A program made the translations under genes and the position numbers. A DNA stretch of 64,000 nt from Mediannikoviicoccus vaginalis (lineage in GTDB: Bacteria > Bacillota > Clostridia > Tissierellales > Peptoniphilaceae), in assembly GCF_928097925.1 (NCBI RefSeq), contig NZ_CAKMRI010000001.1:1302001-1366000 (forward strand), written 5' to 3'. The notes below the pieces were generated by a model. The model was not told the origin of the DNA and made no database searches. It saw only the letters and a program-made list of their open reading frames with translations. Positions 18,688-27,628 of this stretch are shown piece by piece (position 1 is the stretch's first letter; each line of letters opens with the position of its first letter).

Positions 18688-18696
18688 TAGGGTAAA
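18688..18696 (+). repeat. Direct repeat TAGGGTAAA, right copy at the element-host junction
   Basis: Second copy of the 9-bp repeat. Its GGTAAA encodes the Gly-Lys of a host Walker A motif, and the preceding in-frame codon is a TAG stop that belongs to the element side. This marks the probable right attachment site. Confidence 0.5.
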
Positions 18697-19311
18697 ACAA
18701 CTATCTTGAAACTTATATCAAGACTTTATGATTATGACGATGGACAAATCTTAATTGATGGTAAAGACATAAAAGAAATATCAACAGAATCCCTTTTTGA
18801 CAAGGTATCAATAGTTTTCCAAGATGTAGTTCTCTTTAATCAAAGCGTTATGGAAAATATTAGACTTGGTAAGCAAGATGCAAGTGACGAAGAAGTTAAA
18901 AGAGCAGCAAAACTTGCAAACTGCACAGACTTTATAGAAAAAATGGATAAGGGTTTCGATACAGTTATCGGTGAAAACGGTGCTGAGCTATCAGGGGGAG
19001 AAAGACAAAGGTTATCTATCGCCAGAGCATTCTTAAAAGATGCACCAATACTAATATTAGATGAGATAGCAGCAAGCCTTGATGTTGACAATGAGAAAAA
19101 AATTCAAGAGTCTTTAAATAATTTAATTAAAGATAAAACTGTTGTCATCATTTCACATAGAATGAAATCCATAGAAAATGCAGATAAGATAGTAGTTCTT
19201 CAAAACGGAATAGTAGAAAGTGAAGGCAAACATGAAGAGCTTTTACAAAAATCAAAAGTTTACAAGAATTTAATAGAAAAGACAAAAATGGCAGAAGAAT
19301 TTATTTATTAG
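18691..19311 (+). pseudogene. 3' remnant of an ABC exporter gene, cut at Walker A
   Basis: The frame begins at GKTTILKLISRLYDYD, preceded by an in-frame TAG. It continues through the Q-loop (FQDVVLF), signature LSGGERQR, LILDEIAAS and SHRMKS to a normal end at 206 codons. The membrane domain and the first half of Walker A are missing. A TTG at 18706 gives a formal reading frame but no ribosome binding site, and a protein starting there would lack the P-loop. It sits directly upstream of an ECF S-T-A set, so it was the last gene of a host ABC pair before insertion. Confidence 0.8.
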
Positions 19312-19320
19312 GAGGTTAAA

Positions 19321-19905
19321 ATGGATAATAAAAAATTAAAAGTAAAAGATTTAGTAACTATCGGTGTTTTTGGCGTAATTTATTTTGCCTTGATGTTTGG
19401 AGTTGGTATGATGGGAATGATTCCAATATTGTTTTTAGTTTACCCAACAGTTTTAGCCATAGTTGCAGGAACTGTAGTTATGTTATTTATGGCTAAGGTT
19501 CAAAAACCATGGGCACTATTTATATTTGGTATGATATCACCGCTTGTGATGTTTGCTATGGGACATACTTATGTAGTTGCAGTCTTATCACTTATAGTAA
19601 TGACAATAGCAGAATTAATTAGAAAGATTGGTAATTACAATTCATTTAAATACAATATGCTTTCTTATGCAATCTTCAGCACATGGATATGTAGCTCTTT
19701 AATGCAAATGCTTTTAGCAAAAGAAAAATATATGGAGATGTCTTTGATGATGATGGGAAAAGATTATGTTGATGTATTAGAAAAGTTAATAACTTATCCT
19801 CACATGGCTTTAGTAGCCTTAGGTGCTTTCCTAGGAGGAATTCTTGGAGCATATATAGGCAAGGCTCTATTGAAGAAACACTTTGAAAAAGCAGGCATTT
19901 TATAA
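19321..19905 (+). CDS. MptD-family ECF transporter S subunit (host copy)
   Basis: 194 residues, five to six hydrophobic segments, same family as the gene at 3,729. ATG after TAGGAGG, nine bases from the end of the ABC remnant. The stop overlaps the next ATG. Its own promoter was probably upstream of the interrupted ABC genes, so its expression may now depend on the element. Substrate unknown. Confidence 0.75.
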   Translation: MDNKKLKVKDLVTIGVFGVIYFALMFGVGMMGMIPILFLVYPTVLAIVAGTVVMLFMAKVQKPWALFIFGMISPLVMFAMGHTYVVAVLSLIVMTIAELIRKIGNYNSFKYNMLSYAIFSTWICSSLMQMLLAKEKYMEMSLMMMGKDYVDVLEKLITYPHMALVALGAFLGGILGAYIGKALLKKHFEKAGIL

Positions 19906-20594
19906 TGCCTAACTTTTCTTCAAATGCTCCCTTTAATCCCAACCCCATTAGTAAGATATTAGTTGTATTCATCACAGGCTTAACAGTTGTGCATAGCATA
20001 AATATCCGTTTTGAGCTAGCGATTGTATGTCTTATTGGTATTTTATTTTATTTGAATGGGTACAAAAAAACACTTTTCAAATGGATAGTTTTATGTGGAA
20101 TACTTTATTCGCTACCAAATTTTATGGTTCTATCTACACTAAACCCAATAATTAAGATGTTTTTGAGTATACCTATTGTAATTAGAATGTTTATTTTACC
20201 ATTTATGGCTGCTAGTTTCATGATAAAGACCTCTGATGTAGGTACAATAATTTCGTCAATGGATAAGCTTAAGATCTCAAAGAATGTATCCATACCTATT
20301 GCGGTTATGTTTAGATTTTTTCCATCATTTAAAGAAGAGAAGAAAAACATCAAAATGGCTATGAGAGTAAGAGGAATAAATTTTAAAAACCCAATCGAAT
20401 ATTTTGAATATGTTTCAGTGCCACTACTAATTATATCTTCAAACATTGCAGATGATATTGCAAAAGCGGCAGAAACAAAGGCAATAGAAAATCCAATTAC
20501 TAAGACTAGATATATTCCTGTAAAGGTACAGCCTATAGATTTTGTATATGTTTTAATCATTATGGGGCTTGTTGTAGGAGGCTTAATATGGTAG
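19905..20594 (+). CDS. ECF transporter T subunit (host copy)
   Basis: 229 residues with several hydrophobic segments and the coupling motif MAMRVRGINFKNP near residue 150-165, typical of EcfT/CbiQ. It overlaps both neighbours, giving the same coupled S-T-A order as in the element. Confidence 0.8.
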   Translation: MPNFSSNAPFNPNPISKILVVFITGLTVVHSINIRFELAIVCLIGILFYLNGYKKTLFKWIVLCGILYSLPNFMVLSTLNPIIKMFLSIPIVIRMFILPFMAASFMIKTSDVGTIISSMDKLKISKNVSIPIAVMFRFFPSFKEEKKNIKMAMRVRGINFKNPIEYFEYVSVPLLIISSNIADDIAKAAETKAIENPITKTRYIPVKVQPIDFVYVLIIMGLVVGGLIW

Positions 20595-21952
20595 AAGTTA
20601 AAAATTTAAGCCTTGATTATGGTGAAGAACATATATTAGATGGTATATCACTATCCGTAGCCGAGGGAGAGTGCGTGCTATTTACAGGAAAAAGTGGAAG
20701 TGGTAAGTCATCTTTAATAAACTCTATAAATGGACTAGCTATAAGGTATGATAACGCAAAGACAAAGGGCGAAATAATTATTGATGGTAAGAATATAAAA
20801 GATTTGGAGCTTTATCAAATCTCAATGCTTGTTTCAACTGTTTTTCAAAATCCTAAGACATATTTCTTTAATGTAAATACGACATTAGAATTATTATTTT
20901 ATTTGGAAAATATCGGTCTTGCGAGAGAAGAGATGGACAGGCGTTTAAAGGATATGCTTGAAATATTCCCGATAAAAAATCTTTTGAACAGAAATATATT
21001 TAATCTATCCGGCGGTGAGAAACAAATACTTTGCATTGCCGCTTCTTATATAGCAGGCACAAAGATAATAGTTATGGATGAACCTTCATCAAATTTGGAT
21101 ATTAAAAGCATAGATGTTTTGACGAAGATGCTTAAAATTCTAAAAGAGAGAGGAATAAACATAATTGCAGCTGAGCATAGAATTTATTATTTGATGGACA
21201 TAGTTGATCGTGTCTTTATAATTGACAAAGGTAAGATTAAAAAAATTTATACAATAAATGAATTTTTAAAGCTAGATAAAAATGAATTGAACGCTTTAAG
21301 TTTAAGAGATAAAGAATTAAGTAAATTAGAAGTTCCTTATTTAAAAGAAGGCGGAGAGTATCAGATAAAAAATCTTAGCTATAAATTTAATGATGATGAG
21401 TGTTTAAGCTTAAAAGACATTTCGTTTAAGCTTGGTAAAATATATGGCATAATAGGATTCAATGGACAAGGAAAGTCAACGCTCTTAAGATGTTTAATAG
21501 GTCTTGAGAAAAAATCAAAAGAAGAAATTTATTTTAAAGGAGAGAAACTATCTAAAAAAGAAAGACTAAAAAACTCTTCGCTTGTTATGCAAGACGTAAA
21601 TTATCAATTATTTACAGATGAAGTATTCAACGAGCTTAGCTTAGGAGTAAAGAATTTTGACGAGGAAAAAGCAAAAATCATATTAAAAGATTTAGGTCTA
21701 GATGAATTTATTGAAAGGCATCCGATGAGTTTATCGGGAGGACAAAAGCAAAGACTTGCAATAGCATCTGTTATGTGTAAAGATTCTCGGTTTGTCTATT
21801 TCGACGAACCTACAAGTGGTATGGATTATTCAAATATGATAAAAATATCGGAATTAATCAAAAAATATAGAAATAAAGATAAAATAATTTTTGTAGTCTC
21901 CCATGATATAGAATTTTTGAACGAAGTTGCAGATGAAATTTTTCAATTGTAA
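20588..21952 (+). CDS. ECF transporter ATPase with two fused cassettes (host copy)
   Basis: 454 residues. First cassette: GKSGSGKSS, LSGGEKQ, VMDEPSS. Second cassette: GFNGQGKST, LSGGQKQR, YFDEPTS. Same layout as the gene at 4,984. ATG after GGAGGC inside the end of the T gene. Confidence 0.85.
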   Translation: MVEVKNLSLDYGEEHILDGISLSVAEGECVLFTGKSGSGKSSLINSINGLAIRYDNAKTKGEIIIDGKNIKDLELYQISMLVSTVFQNPKTYFFNVNTTLELLFYLENIGLAREEMDRRLKDMLEIFPIKNLLNRNIFNLSGGEKQILCIAASYIAGTKIIVMDEPSSNLDIKSIDVLTKMLKILKERGINIIAAEHRIYYLMDIVDRVFIIDKGKIKKIYTINEFLKLDKNELNALSLRDKELSKLEVPYLKEGGEYQIKNLSYKFNDDECLSLKDISFKLGKIYGIIGFNGQGKSTLLRCLIGLEKKSKEEIYFKGEKLSKKERLKNSSLVMQDVNYQLFTDEVFNELSLGVKNFDEEKAKIILKDLGLDEFIERHPMSLSGGQKQRLAIASVMCKDSRFVYFDEPTSGMDYSNMIKISELIKKYRNKDKIIFVVSHDIEFLNEVADEIFQL

Positions 21953-22165
21953 AATAGAGTCTGTTAAACCTGTCTACAGAACTGGGGAATTATTTATAAA
22001 TTTAAAAGACACTAAGATATGTTGATGTTTATTAGAAAATTATCTTCAGGATTTTTACGGTATTTATAAACTTCATAATATTTATTTATAGTATTAATAT
22101 TTTCCATACCTTTAGGGAATTTCTTTATTTACTTATCATAATTAAAGAGATGAGGAATAAAAATT

Positions 22166-22194
22166 GGCAGTCTTCGGGCTGCCTTTATTTTTTT
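22166..22194 (+). terminator. Intrinsic terminator, TTCG loop
   Basis: GGCAGTC-TTCG-GGCTGCC followed by TTTATTTTTTT. Almost the same hairpin recurs at 30,444. Confidence 0.8.
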
Positions 22195-22222
22195 GTTTAG
22201 TTTAATGCGGTAAACCATATAA

Positions 22223-22272
22223 TTGAAAGGAATCTATGTTATATGCTATAATTAAATTGATAATTGATATCA
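22223..22272 (+). promoter_or_regulatory. Promoter with Fur-family-like box
   Basis: TTGAAA (22223-22228), 18-bp spacer, TATAAT (22247-22252). TGATAATTGATATCA (22258-22272) matches the TGATAAT-N-ATTATCA Fur/PerR/Zur 7-1-7 pattern at 12 of 14 positions and lies over the expected transcription start. Confidence 0.5.
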
Positions 22273-22297
22273 TCTAAGTGAAAGAAGGTGCTTAACT

Positions 22298-22924
22298 GTG
22301 ACTTTATATAAGAGTATACTGATAGGTCTTTTGGGTTCATTCTTGATGTTTTTGGGAGATATGATTTTATATTATGATTCTAATGATTACGATAGCAAGG
22401 ATACTATAAATAATATTATTGGCATAATGAAAAACGTTAACATAAAAAGATTATATCTTGGTGGTCTGTTAGGTCCAATATGTGCCTTTATTTATTGTAA
22501 CGGGTTTTACCATATTGTTTTATCATGTCGCGAAAATAATTTAACTTTTGGCTGGATTGTATTTTTAATAAATGTTTTAGGAATGATATTTGGTGGAGCT
22601 TATCATATTCAATGTGCCTACTTAGGTCTTTTATCAAGGCACGAAAATAAGGGAGCCCTTGATGAATTTTTAAAATTTTTAAAATTTCAAGCAAAAATAG
22701 TTTTTGGGATAATGGCACTTGCAAATATAGGAATAGCATTGTTAATTGTATTTGGACTCACAGTATTTCCAAGCTGGCAAGCCCTATTTACACCTATATT
22801 TCTTATAATTCTAACTCCTCTTGTTGGAAGATTGCCAAAGGGCCTACATATGATTATTCGTGGAGGTTGGCTTAACATAATATATTTTATTTACTACTTA
22901 TCTTTACTTATTAGCCTTAGTTGA
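22298..22924 (+). CDS. DUF6796-like membrane protein
   Basis: 208 residues, about six hydrophobic segments, beginning MTLYKSILIGLLGSFLMFLGD. GTG start with GAAGGTG upstream. It resembles small integral membrane proteins of unknown function from Firmicutes. First gene of a possible Fur-type operon with the MBL/methyltransferase gene 20 bp downstream. Confidence 0.6.
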   Translation: MTLYKSILIGLLGSFLMFLGDMILYYDSNDYDSKDTINNIIGIMKNVNIKRLYLGGLLGPICAFIYCNGFYHIVLSCRENNLTFGWIVFLINVLGMIFGGAYHIQCAYLGLLSRHENKGALDEFLKFLKFQAKIVFGIMALANIGIALLIVFGLTVFPSWQALFTPIFLIILTPLVGRLPKGLHMIIRGGWLNIIYFIYYLSLLISLS

Positions 22925-22944
22925 AAATTTTTAGGAGAGAAGCT

Positions 22945-24534
22945 ATGAAACTTTTATATTTTTTTGATGACAAAATAAAACCTATTACCATGAGCGGAAA
23001 ATTTTACTGCAAGCCAGAAGATACCGGTATTTTGTGCGAAGGAATAAGTGCTATTAGAGAATATGATGTCAATTTATGGCTCTATGCGAAAAATGGTAGA
23101 ACCATTGCTTTTGATAGTGGACACATTAATTATGATTCTATAGATAGCGAGTTTGAGAAAATAAAAATAAACCCGGATGAAATCGAACATTTATTTTTAA
23201 CACACTTAGATGTTGATCACGCTGGCGGAATTGATATAACAGGCAGAAATATTTTTCCAAATGCTCATGTCTACATGGGTGCTGATGAAGAGAAATATAT
23301 GACAAGAGAGATTCGACGAAAGGCAATATTTCATAACTGTGTGAAAATTGCTGATGGGTGGACTCCTATCAAAGATATTTTAATCTTTGAGGTTGATGGA
23401 ATAAAGGTGGAAGCCGTTCCTGTTCCCGGCCACACAGTAGGTCACACTGTTTACGTAGTCGATGACAAGATTTTAATTTCTGGAGATTGCCTTGCCATTA
23501 ATGAAAATGGTGGCTATGCCTTCTTTGATTTTTTCACTCAAGATCCAAAGAAGAATAAAGACTCTTTAATTAAACTAAGAGATAAATTAAAAGATTATAA
23601 TTTAGAATATGTTTGTACAGGACATAGTGGAATACATCCTTATTCTGCAAAGATTTTTAAACACATCGATAAGAGTGCAAACTTTGGTAAGAAAACTCCC
23701 TTTCATAAAGATGGGGAATACAATCCTTTTGATAAAAAAACAAAGCCTGACTACAAAAACTGGATTCCTAAAAGATTGTTGAAGGCTAAGATTGCTGAAA
23801 TTATAGTATGTCTTATTTTATTTATCTTATTTGGTGCAAGTGACCTCATTCTTCAAGGAAGGCAAAGGACTATCTGGGGAATTATTTTGGGACTTGCAGT
23901 CTTGATACTTTTATTCTTTTCAATCATGCTTTCTCACATGTATCGAACTTTTGATTACAAGGGTAAGAGAAAACTCGCAAAAACTATTATAGAAGGCGTC
24001 GCAAAGTATGTAAAGATTCCAGACGGCGGACTTGGACTTGATGTAGGATGTGGTAGTGGTGCACTTACCATAGCCTGTGCAAAAAGAAATCCAAAAGCGA
24101 CTATGGTGGGTTGTGACATATGGAGTGGGTCTTACAAGAGTGAATTTTCAAAGAAGCTTTGCCTGGACAATGCTAGGTCTGAGGGAGTAGAAAATGTGAG
24201 ATTTGAAGAAGGAAATGCAGTGAGTCTTCCTTTTGAAGATGAAAGCTTTGATATAGTGACAAGCAACTATGTTTATCACAATATAATTTGACATAATAAG
24301 CAGAAACTTCTATTAGAAACTTTACGTGTACTCAAAAAAGGTGGCACATTCGTTATACATGACATAATGAAGAAATCAAATTACGGCAATATACAAAAAT
24401 TTATTGAAAAATTGAAAGCGGAAGGATACGAAGACATAAAACTCATCGATACGACCGATGGAATGTTTGTTGGGCATAGAGAAGCTGTGTTTTTAGGACT
24501 TTACGGCTCAACTCTTCTTATTGGGAGAAAATAA
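22945..24534 (+). pseudogene. Metallo-beta-lactamase/methyltransferase fusion, interrupted by one TGA
   Basis: ATG 22945 follows TAGGAGAG. Residues 1-250 are an MBL-fold hydrolase with THLDVDHAGG (87-95) and PGHTVGHT. Two hydrophobic segments follow (near 290-335), then a class I methyltransferase with GLDVGCGSG. At 24,289-24,291 a TGA stops the frame after TSNYVYHNII. The same frame continues past it as HNKQKLLLETLRVLKKGG...IHDI and ends naturally at 24,534, which completes a normal methyltransferase. One base change (for example GGA to TGA) would explain the stop. The MBL domain could still be made. Confidence 0.75.
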
Positions 24535-24544
24535 AAATCTATAT

Positions 24545-24816
24545 AAATTACCATAAAAAATTTTAGAAAAATAATAGAAGAAGCAGATGATTTAAGCAAT
24601 GATAACCCCATGGCATACAATGAGAAGTTCTCCCTTACCTTTCTTGCTCCATATATAGTAAGTAAGAAAAAAATACTGGCGTAGGCATCCACAAAATGAT
24701 CCGTAGCATTCTTTATTTTATTTCAGGCGATAAAGAATGAACCTAAGTTATAATAATATGATTTGGTGAAAATTTGCAGAATTAAGATTAATTGATTATT
24801 AAGGGAGTAGAATAAA
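24545..24816 (+). other. Intergenic region with short coding-like relic
   Basis: From about 24,550 to 24,683 one frame reads FRKIIEEADDLSNDNPMAY...FLAPYIVSKKKI without a start codon, which looks like the tail of a lost gene. A TATAAT-like sequence near 24,754 may serve the hydrolase gene at 24,817. Confidence 0.3.
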
Positions 24817-25755
24817 ATGAGTATAACTTATAAAATTGCATCAGAAATAGTAAGACTTCTTGGGGTCAAAAAAATGTTTTTAAAGAATAAGGAAGAGATG
24901 CTTGAGTATGCAAAGGGAGAAAACGCAAAGGCGGTATTTGATTTAGATAAGGCAAAGAAGAGAGCCGAGAGAAAAAATTACTATCTCATAGATAGAGATG
25001 TTATGGGATACAGCCTTATCTCCTATCAAAAGAATGAGGGCCCTGCTGAGGGAGTGGTGCTACATTTCTTCGGCGGAGGAATGATTACACAACCTGACAA
25101 ATTGGATTTTGCACTGGCTGAAAGAATAATGGAACAAACTGGTAAAGACGTATGGTTTTTATTTTATCCCCTTTGCTCGGAAGATGTAAAGATAGATAAG
25201 ACCTATGAAGTTTGTTTTGAAACCTATAGGCTGATGACCGAAACTTATAAGGCAGAAAACATAAGTGTCCTTGGGTTTTCATCAGGCGCTGGTTTAGCCC
25301 TAGGAATTTTTTTGCATAATAATGCATTAGGCAGACCTTTACCAATGGCTGGGAAAATAATTTCAGTATCTCCTGGTGGACTTCCAGATGTAAGTCTTGA
25401 TGAAAATAAAGAAGTATGGGAAAAATTAAATGAACTTAATCATAAAGACATAATGATTGAACCTACTTATTTTAAAACTGCAAGGGAAATCGTAAAAGGA
25501 GATGCAGACTTACCTGAATATATGTTAGACGGAACAAATGGAGATTTTTCAGACTTTCCAAAAACTTACTTTTATTACGGAGGAAATGAATGTCTTTACG
25601 CTTTTGCAGAATACTTTAAAAAGGCAATGGAAAAACATAATGCTCCATATAAAATCATTGTTGGTGAAGGAATGTGTCACTGTTATCCACTTTTAAGATT
25701 TTTTAAAGAAGGTAGAGAGGCACAGGATGAAATTATTGAATTATTAAAGTCTTAA
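24817..25755 (+). CDS. Alpha/beta hydrolase (hormone-sensitive-lipase-like)
   Basis: 312 residues. It has an oxyanion motif of the HGGG type read as HFFGGGM (near residue 82) and the nucleophile elbow GFSSGAG, with a late His in GEGMCHCYPLL. ATG after AAGGGAG. Cytosolic esterase or acyl hydrolase; substrate unknown. Second of several hydrolases in this stretch. Confidence 0.75.
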   Translation: MSITYKIASEIVRLLGVKKMFLKNKEEMLEYAKGENAKAVFDLDKAKKRAERKNYYLIDRDVMGYSLISYQKNEGPAEGVVLHFFGGGMITQPDKLDFALAERIMEQTGKDVWFLFYPLCSEDVKIDKTYEVCFETYRLMTETYKAENISVLGFSSGAGLALGIFLHNNALGRPLPMAGKIISVSPGGLPDVSLDENKEVWEKLNELNHKDIMIEPTYFKTAREIVKGDADLPEYMLDGTNGDFSDFPKTYFYYGGNECLYAFAEYFKKAMEKHNAPYKIIVGEGMCHCYPLLRFFKEGREAQDEIIELLKS

Positions 25756-25793
25756 TATTACAAAGATATAAGAAAAGTTTATAAGAGGGAAAA

Positions 25794-26540
25794 ATGAACT
25801 TTATAACATTTGGAAATAGAAATAACAAGTCAATATTATTTATTCATGGACTTGCCTCTACTGCAGACCTCTGCTTCAAACCTCTGCTTCCTTATTTTCA
25901 AGATTATTTTGTAATTTTCTGTGAATTGGACGGACATTATGGGACCGATCCCAAAGATTTGACATCCTTGGAAGAAACCGTAGATTCCATAGAAAGCTAC
26001 ATATTAAATCAAATGGGTGGAATTGTCTATGGACTATGTGGATTTTCTATGGGAGCAACCATCGCAGTAGAACTCATTGGAAGAGGAAATATTTCTGCTT
26101 CGAAAGTCCTTTTAGATGCGGCTATTACAGCCGAGTTGGGCTTGATGGCAAGACCTTTGACCTATGCTTTTATCATTGGAACAAGTAGAACCAAAAATAA
26201 AAAGCCAATACCTAAATTTTTATTAGATAAGATTATGGGCAAAGATAATCTAAGCGTAATCGAAATGATGTATCCGCAAATTTCAAAAAATACGATTAAA
26301 AATGCTTGTAAGTTTATTTATCATTACAAGCCTCCAAAAAATCTAAGCAAGTTTTCAAACCCAGTAATGTTTTGGAGGGGAAGCGAAGAGCCAATCCCTT
26401 CTAAAAGTGAAAAAATATTAAGAGAGTATCTTCCGCAAATGGATACAGAAGTATTTGAAGGAATGGGGCACGGACAATTTCTCCATGAACATCCCCAAGA
26501 ATACGCTGAGAAACTAAAAATCTTTTTGGAAAATAAATAA
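25794..26540 (+). CDS. Alpha/beta hydrolase
   Basis: 248 residues. HGLAS near residue 18, nucleophile elbow GFSMGAT, and a C-terminal GMGHGQFLHEHP with the catalytic His. ATG 38 bp after the previous gene with AGAGGG upstream, so probably co-transcribed. Resembles the small thioesterase/esterase at 2,274 in layout but not closely in sequence. Confidence 0.75.
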   Translation: MNFITFGNRNNKSILFIHGLASTADLCFKPLLPYFQDYFVIFCELDGHYGTDPKDLTSLEETVDSIESYILNQMGGIVYGLCGFSMGATIAVELIGRGNISASKVLLDAAITAELGLMARPLTYAFIIGTSRTKNKKPIPKFLLDKIMGKDNLSVIEMMYPQISKNTIKNACKFIYHYKPPKNLSKFSNPVMFWRGSEEPIPSKSEKILREYLPQMDTEVFEGMGHGQFLHEHPQEYAEKLKIFLENK

Positions 26541-26550
26541 GGAGAATATT

Positions 26551-27057
26551 ATGGATATAAGACGAGCAATATTAGATGGAATTGCAATGGCTGCTATCTT
26601 TAACGGACCAGTGGCAGCTTTTGTACTGATTAACCCAAGATTTTTCTTCGATTCCTATCCAAAGGCAATTCAAAATTCTGCTCCAGATAAGATGACAAAA
26701 GAAGAGAAAAGAATAAATTTAATACTTACGATTATAATTTTAGGAATTGTATTTATATATGGAGTGACCTCTCTTTTACATACAGGAATAAGAGGACTTA
26801 GAGATCTTTTCTGGATGAGCTATATTCAGTGGATAATATTAAACTTGGGAGATTTCCTTTTGTTGGATCTACTTTTGTTCCAAGGAAGATACAAGGATAG
26901 GATAGTCATACCAGGCACAGAAGGGCATGAGGACTACGAATTTGGAAATTGGATGAAACATTTGGCCATCAAGGAACATTTTATCTTGATGCCATTATTA
27001 CTAATTCCAATCGTATCCATAGTAGAAGCTTGGCTAGTGGTGTTACTGGGATTATAA
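26551..27057 (+). CDS. Hypothetical membrane protein
   Basis: 168 residues with about four hydrophobic segments (INGPVAAF, IILTIIILGIVFIYGV, WIILNLGDFLLLDLLLF, ILMPLLLIPIVSI). ATG after AAGGAGA, ten bases after the hydrolase gene, so in its operon. Family not recognised. Confidence 0.6.
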   Translation: MDIRRAILDGIAMAAIFNGPVAAFVLINPRFFFDSYPKAIQNSAPDKMTKEEKRINLILTIIILGIVFIYGVTSLLHTGIRGLRDLFWMSYIQWIILNLGDFLLLDLLLFQGRYKDRIVIPGTEGHEDYEFGNWMKHLAIKEHFILMPLLLIPIVSIVEAWLVVLLGL

Positions 27058-27190
27058 AATAAAATTTGAAAGGTGTGAAAAAAGTTGTGATGCAGAAGAA
27101 GTACGAGAAAAACTCTTCAAAAAAGTGCAACTAATATAAGATATTAATTTAGGACCAGATAAATTCAAGCAAAAACAAGAGGAGAGAAAT

Positions 27191-27628
27191 TTGGAAATTA
27201 GAAAAATATCAAAATCAGATTTAGAAGAATTAGCAAAGTTAATGGTAGGTGTCTATAATGCTCCACCTTGGAATGATAACTGGACGGCAGAAACAGCCCT
27301 GGAATCCTTAACCGATATTTCAGATTTTCCTAAATTTTTTGGCAATGTAATTGTTGATGGGAATAAAATAATTGGCGCAATAATTGGTCATATAAGAAGA
27401 TATGCTAGTGAATCAACTTTTTATATTGATGAGTTTTTTATTTCTGAAAAATATAGAGGGACTGGTCTAGCAAAAAAACTCTATCAAACGAGTATAAAAC
27501 AATTGCAGCAAAGAGGTATAAGCGGTGCATTTTTTACTACTTTAAAAAATTCTCAAGCCTATAATTTTTATGTAAAACAAGGTGCTTGGGTTTTGGAAGA
27601 TTCAGCATGTTTCTACCATAAATTTTAG
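27191..27628 (+). CDS. GNAT-family N-acetyltransferase
   Basis: 145 residues, with the acetyl-CoA loop region ISEKYRGTGLAKKLY and a C-terminal NFYVKQGA strand typical of GNAT enzymes. TTG start supported by GAGGAGAG just upstream. The acceptor is unknown. Confidence 0.8.
   Translation: MEIRKISKSDLEELAKLMVGVYNAPPWNDNWTAETALESLTDISDFPKFFGNVIVDGNKIIGAIIGHIRRYASESTFYIDEFFISEKYRGTGLAKKLYQTSIKQLQQRGISGAFFTTLKNSQAYNFYVKQGAWVLEDSACFYHKF

Larger units (their letters stand above)
1..18690. mobile_element. Right part of an integrative element carrying an NRPS metallophore-type cluster
   Basis: Three serine recombinases and a sigma-like regulator lie at the right end, and the host ABC gene is cut off exactly at their far side with no 5' half anywhere to the left in this window. 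The simplest reading is that the left end and the 5' half of that gene lie upstream of the window and that the NRPS and transporter genes are cargo. Streptococcus equi ICESe2, which carries the equibactin locus, is a known parallel. No conjugation genes are visible here, so whether it is conjugative or only mobilisable cannot be said. Confidence 0.55.
21953..22297. other. Intergenic region with possible minus-strand coding remnant
   Basis: No intact gene. On the minus strand a stop-free stretch of about 34 codons ending near 22,018 (FPKGMENINTINKYYEVYK...) reads like protein but lacks both ends; it may be a relic. A terminator and a promoter with a Fur-like box follow and are listed separately. 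Confidence 0.3.

Noticed and set aside
24289-24291. TGA as a selenocysteine codon in the MBL/methyltransferase fusion
   Set aside because: The family has no Cys at that place, and no clear SECIS-like hairpin follows directly. A nonsense change is simpler.
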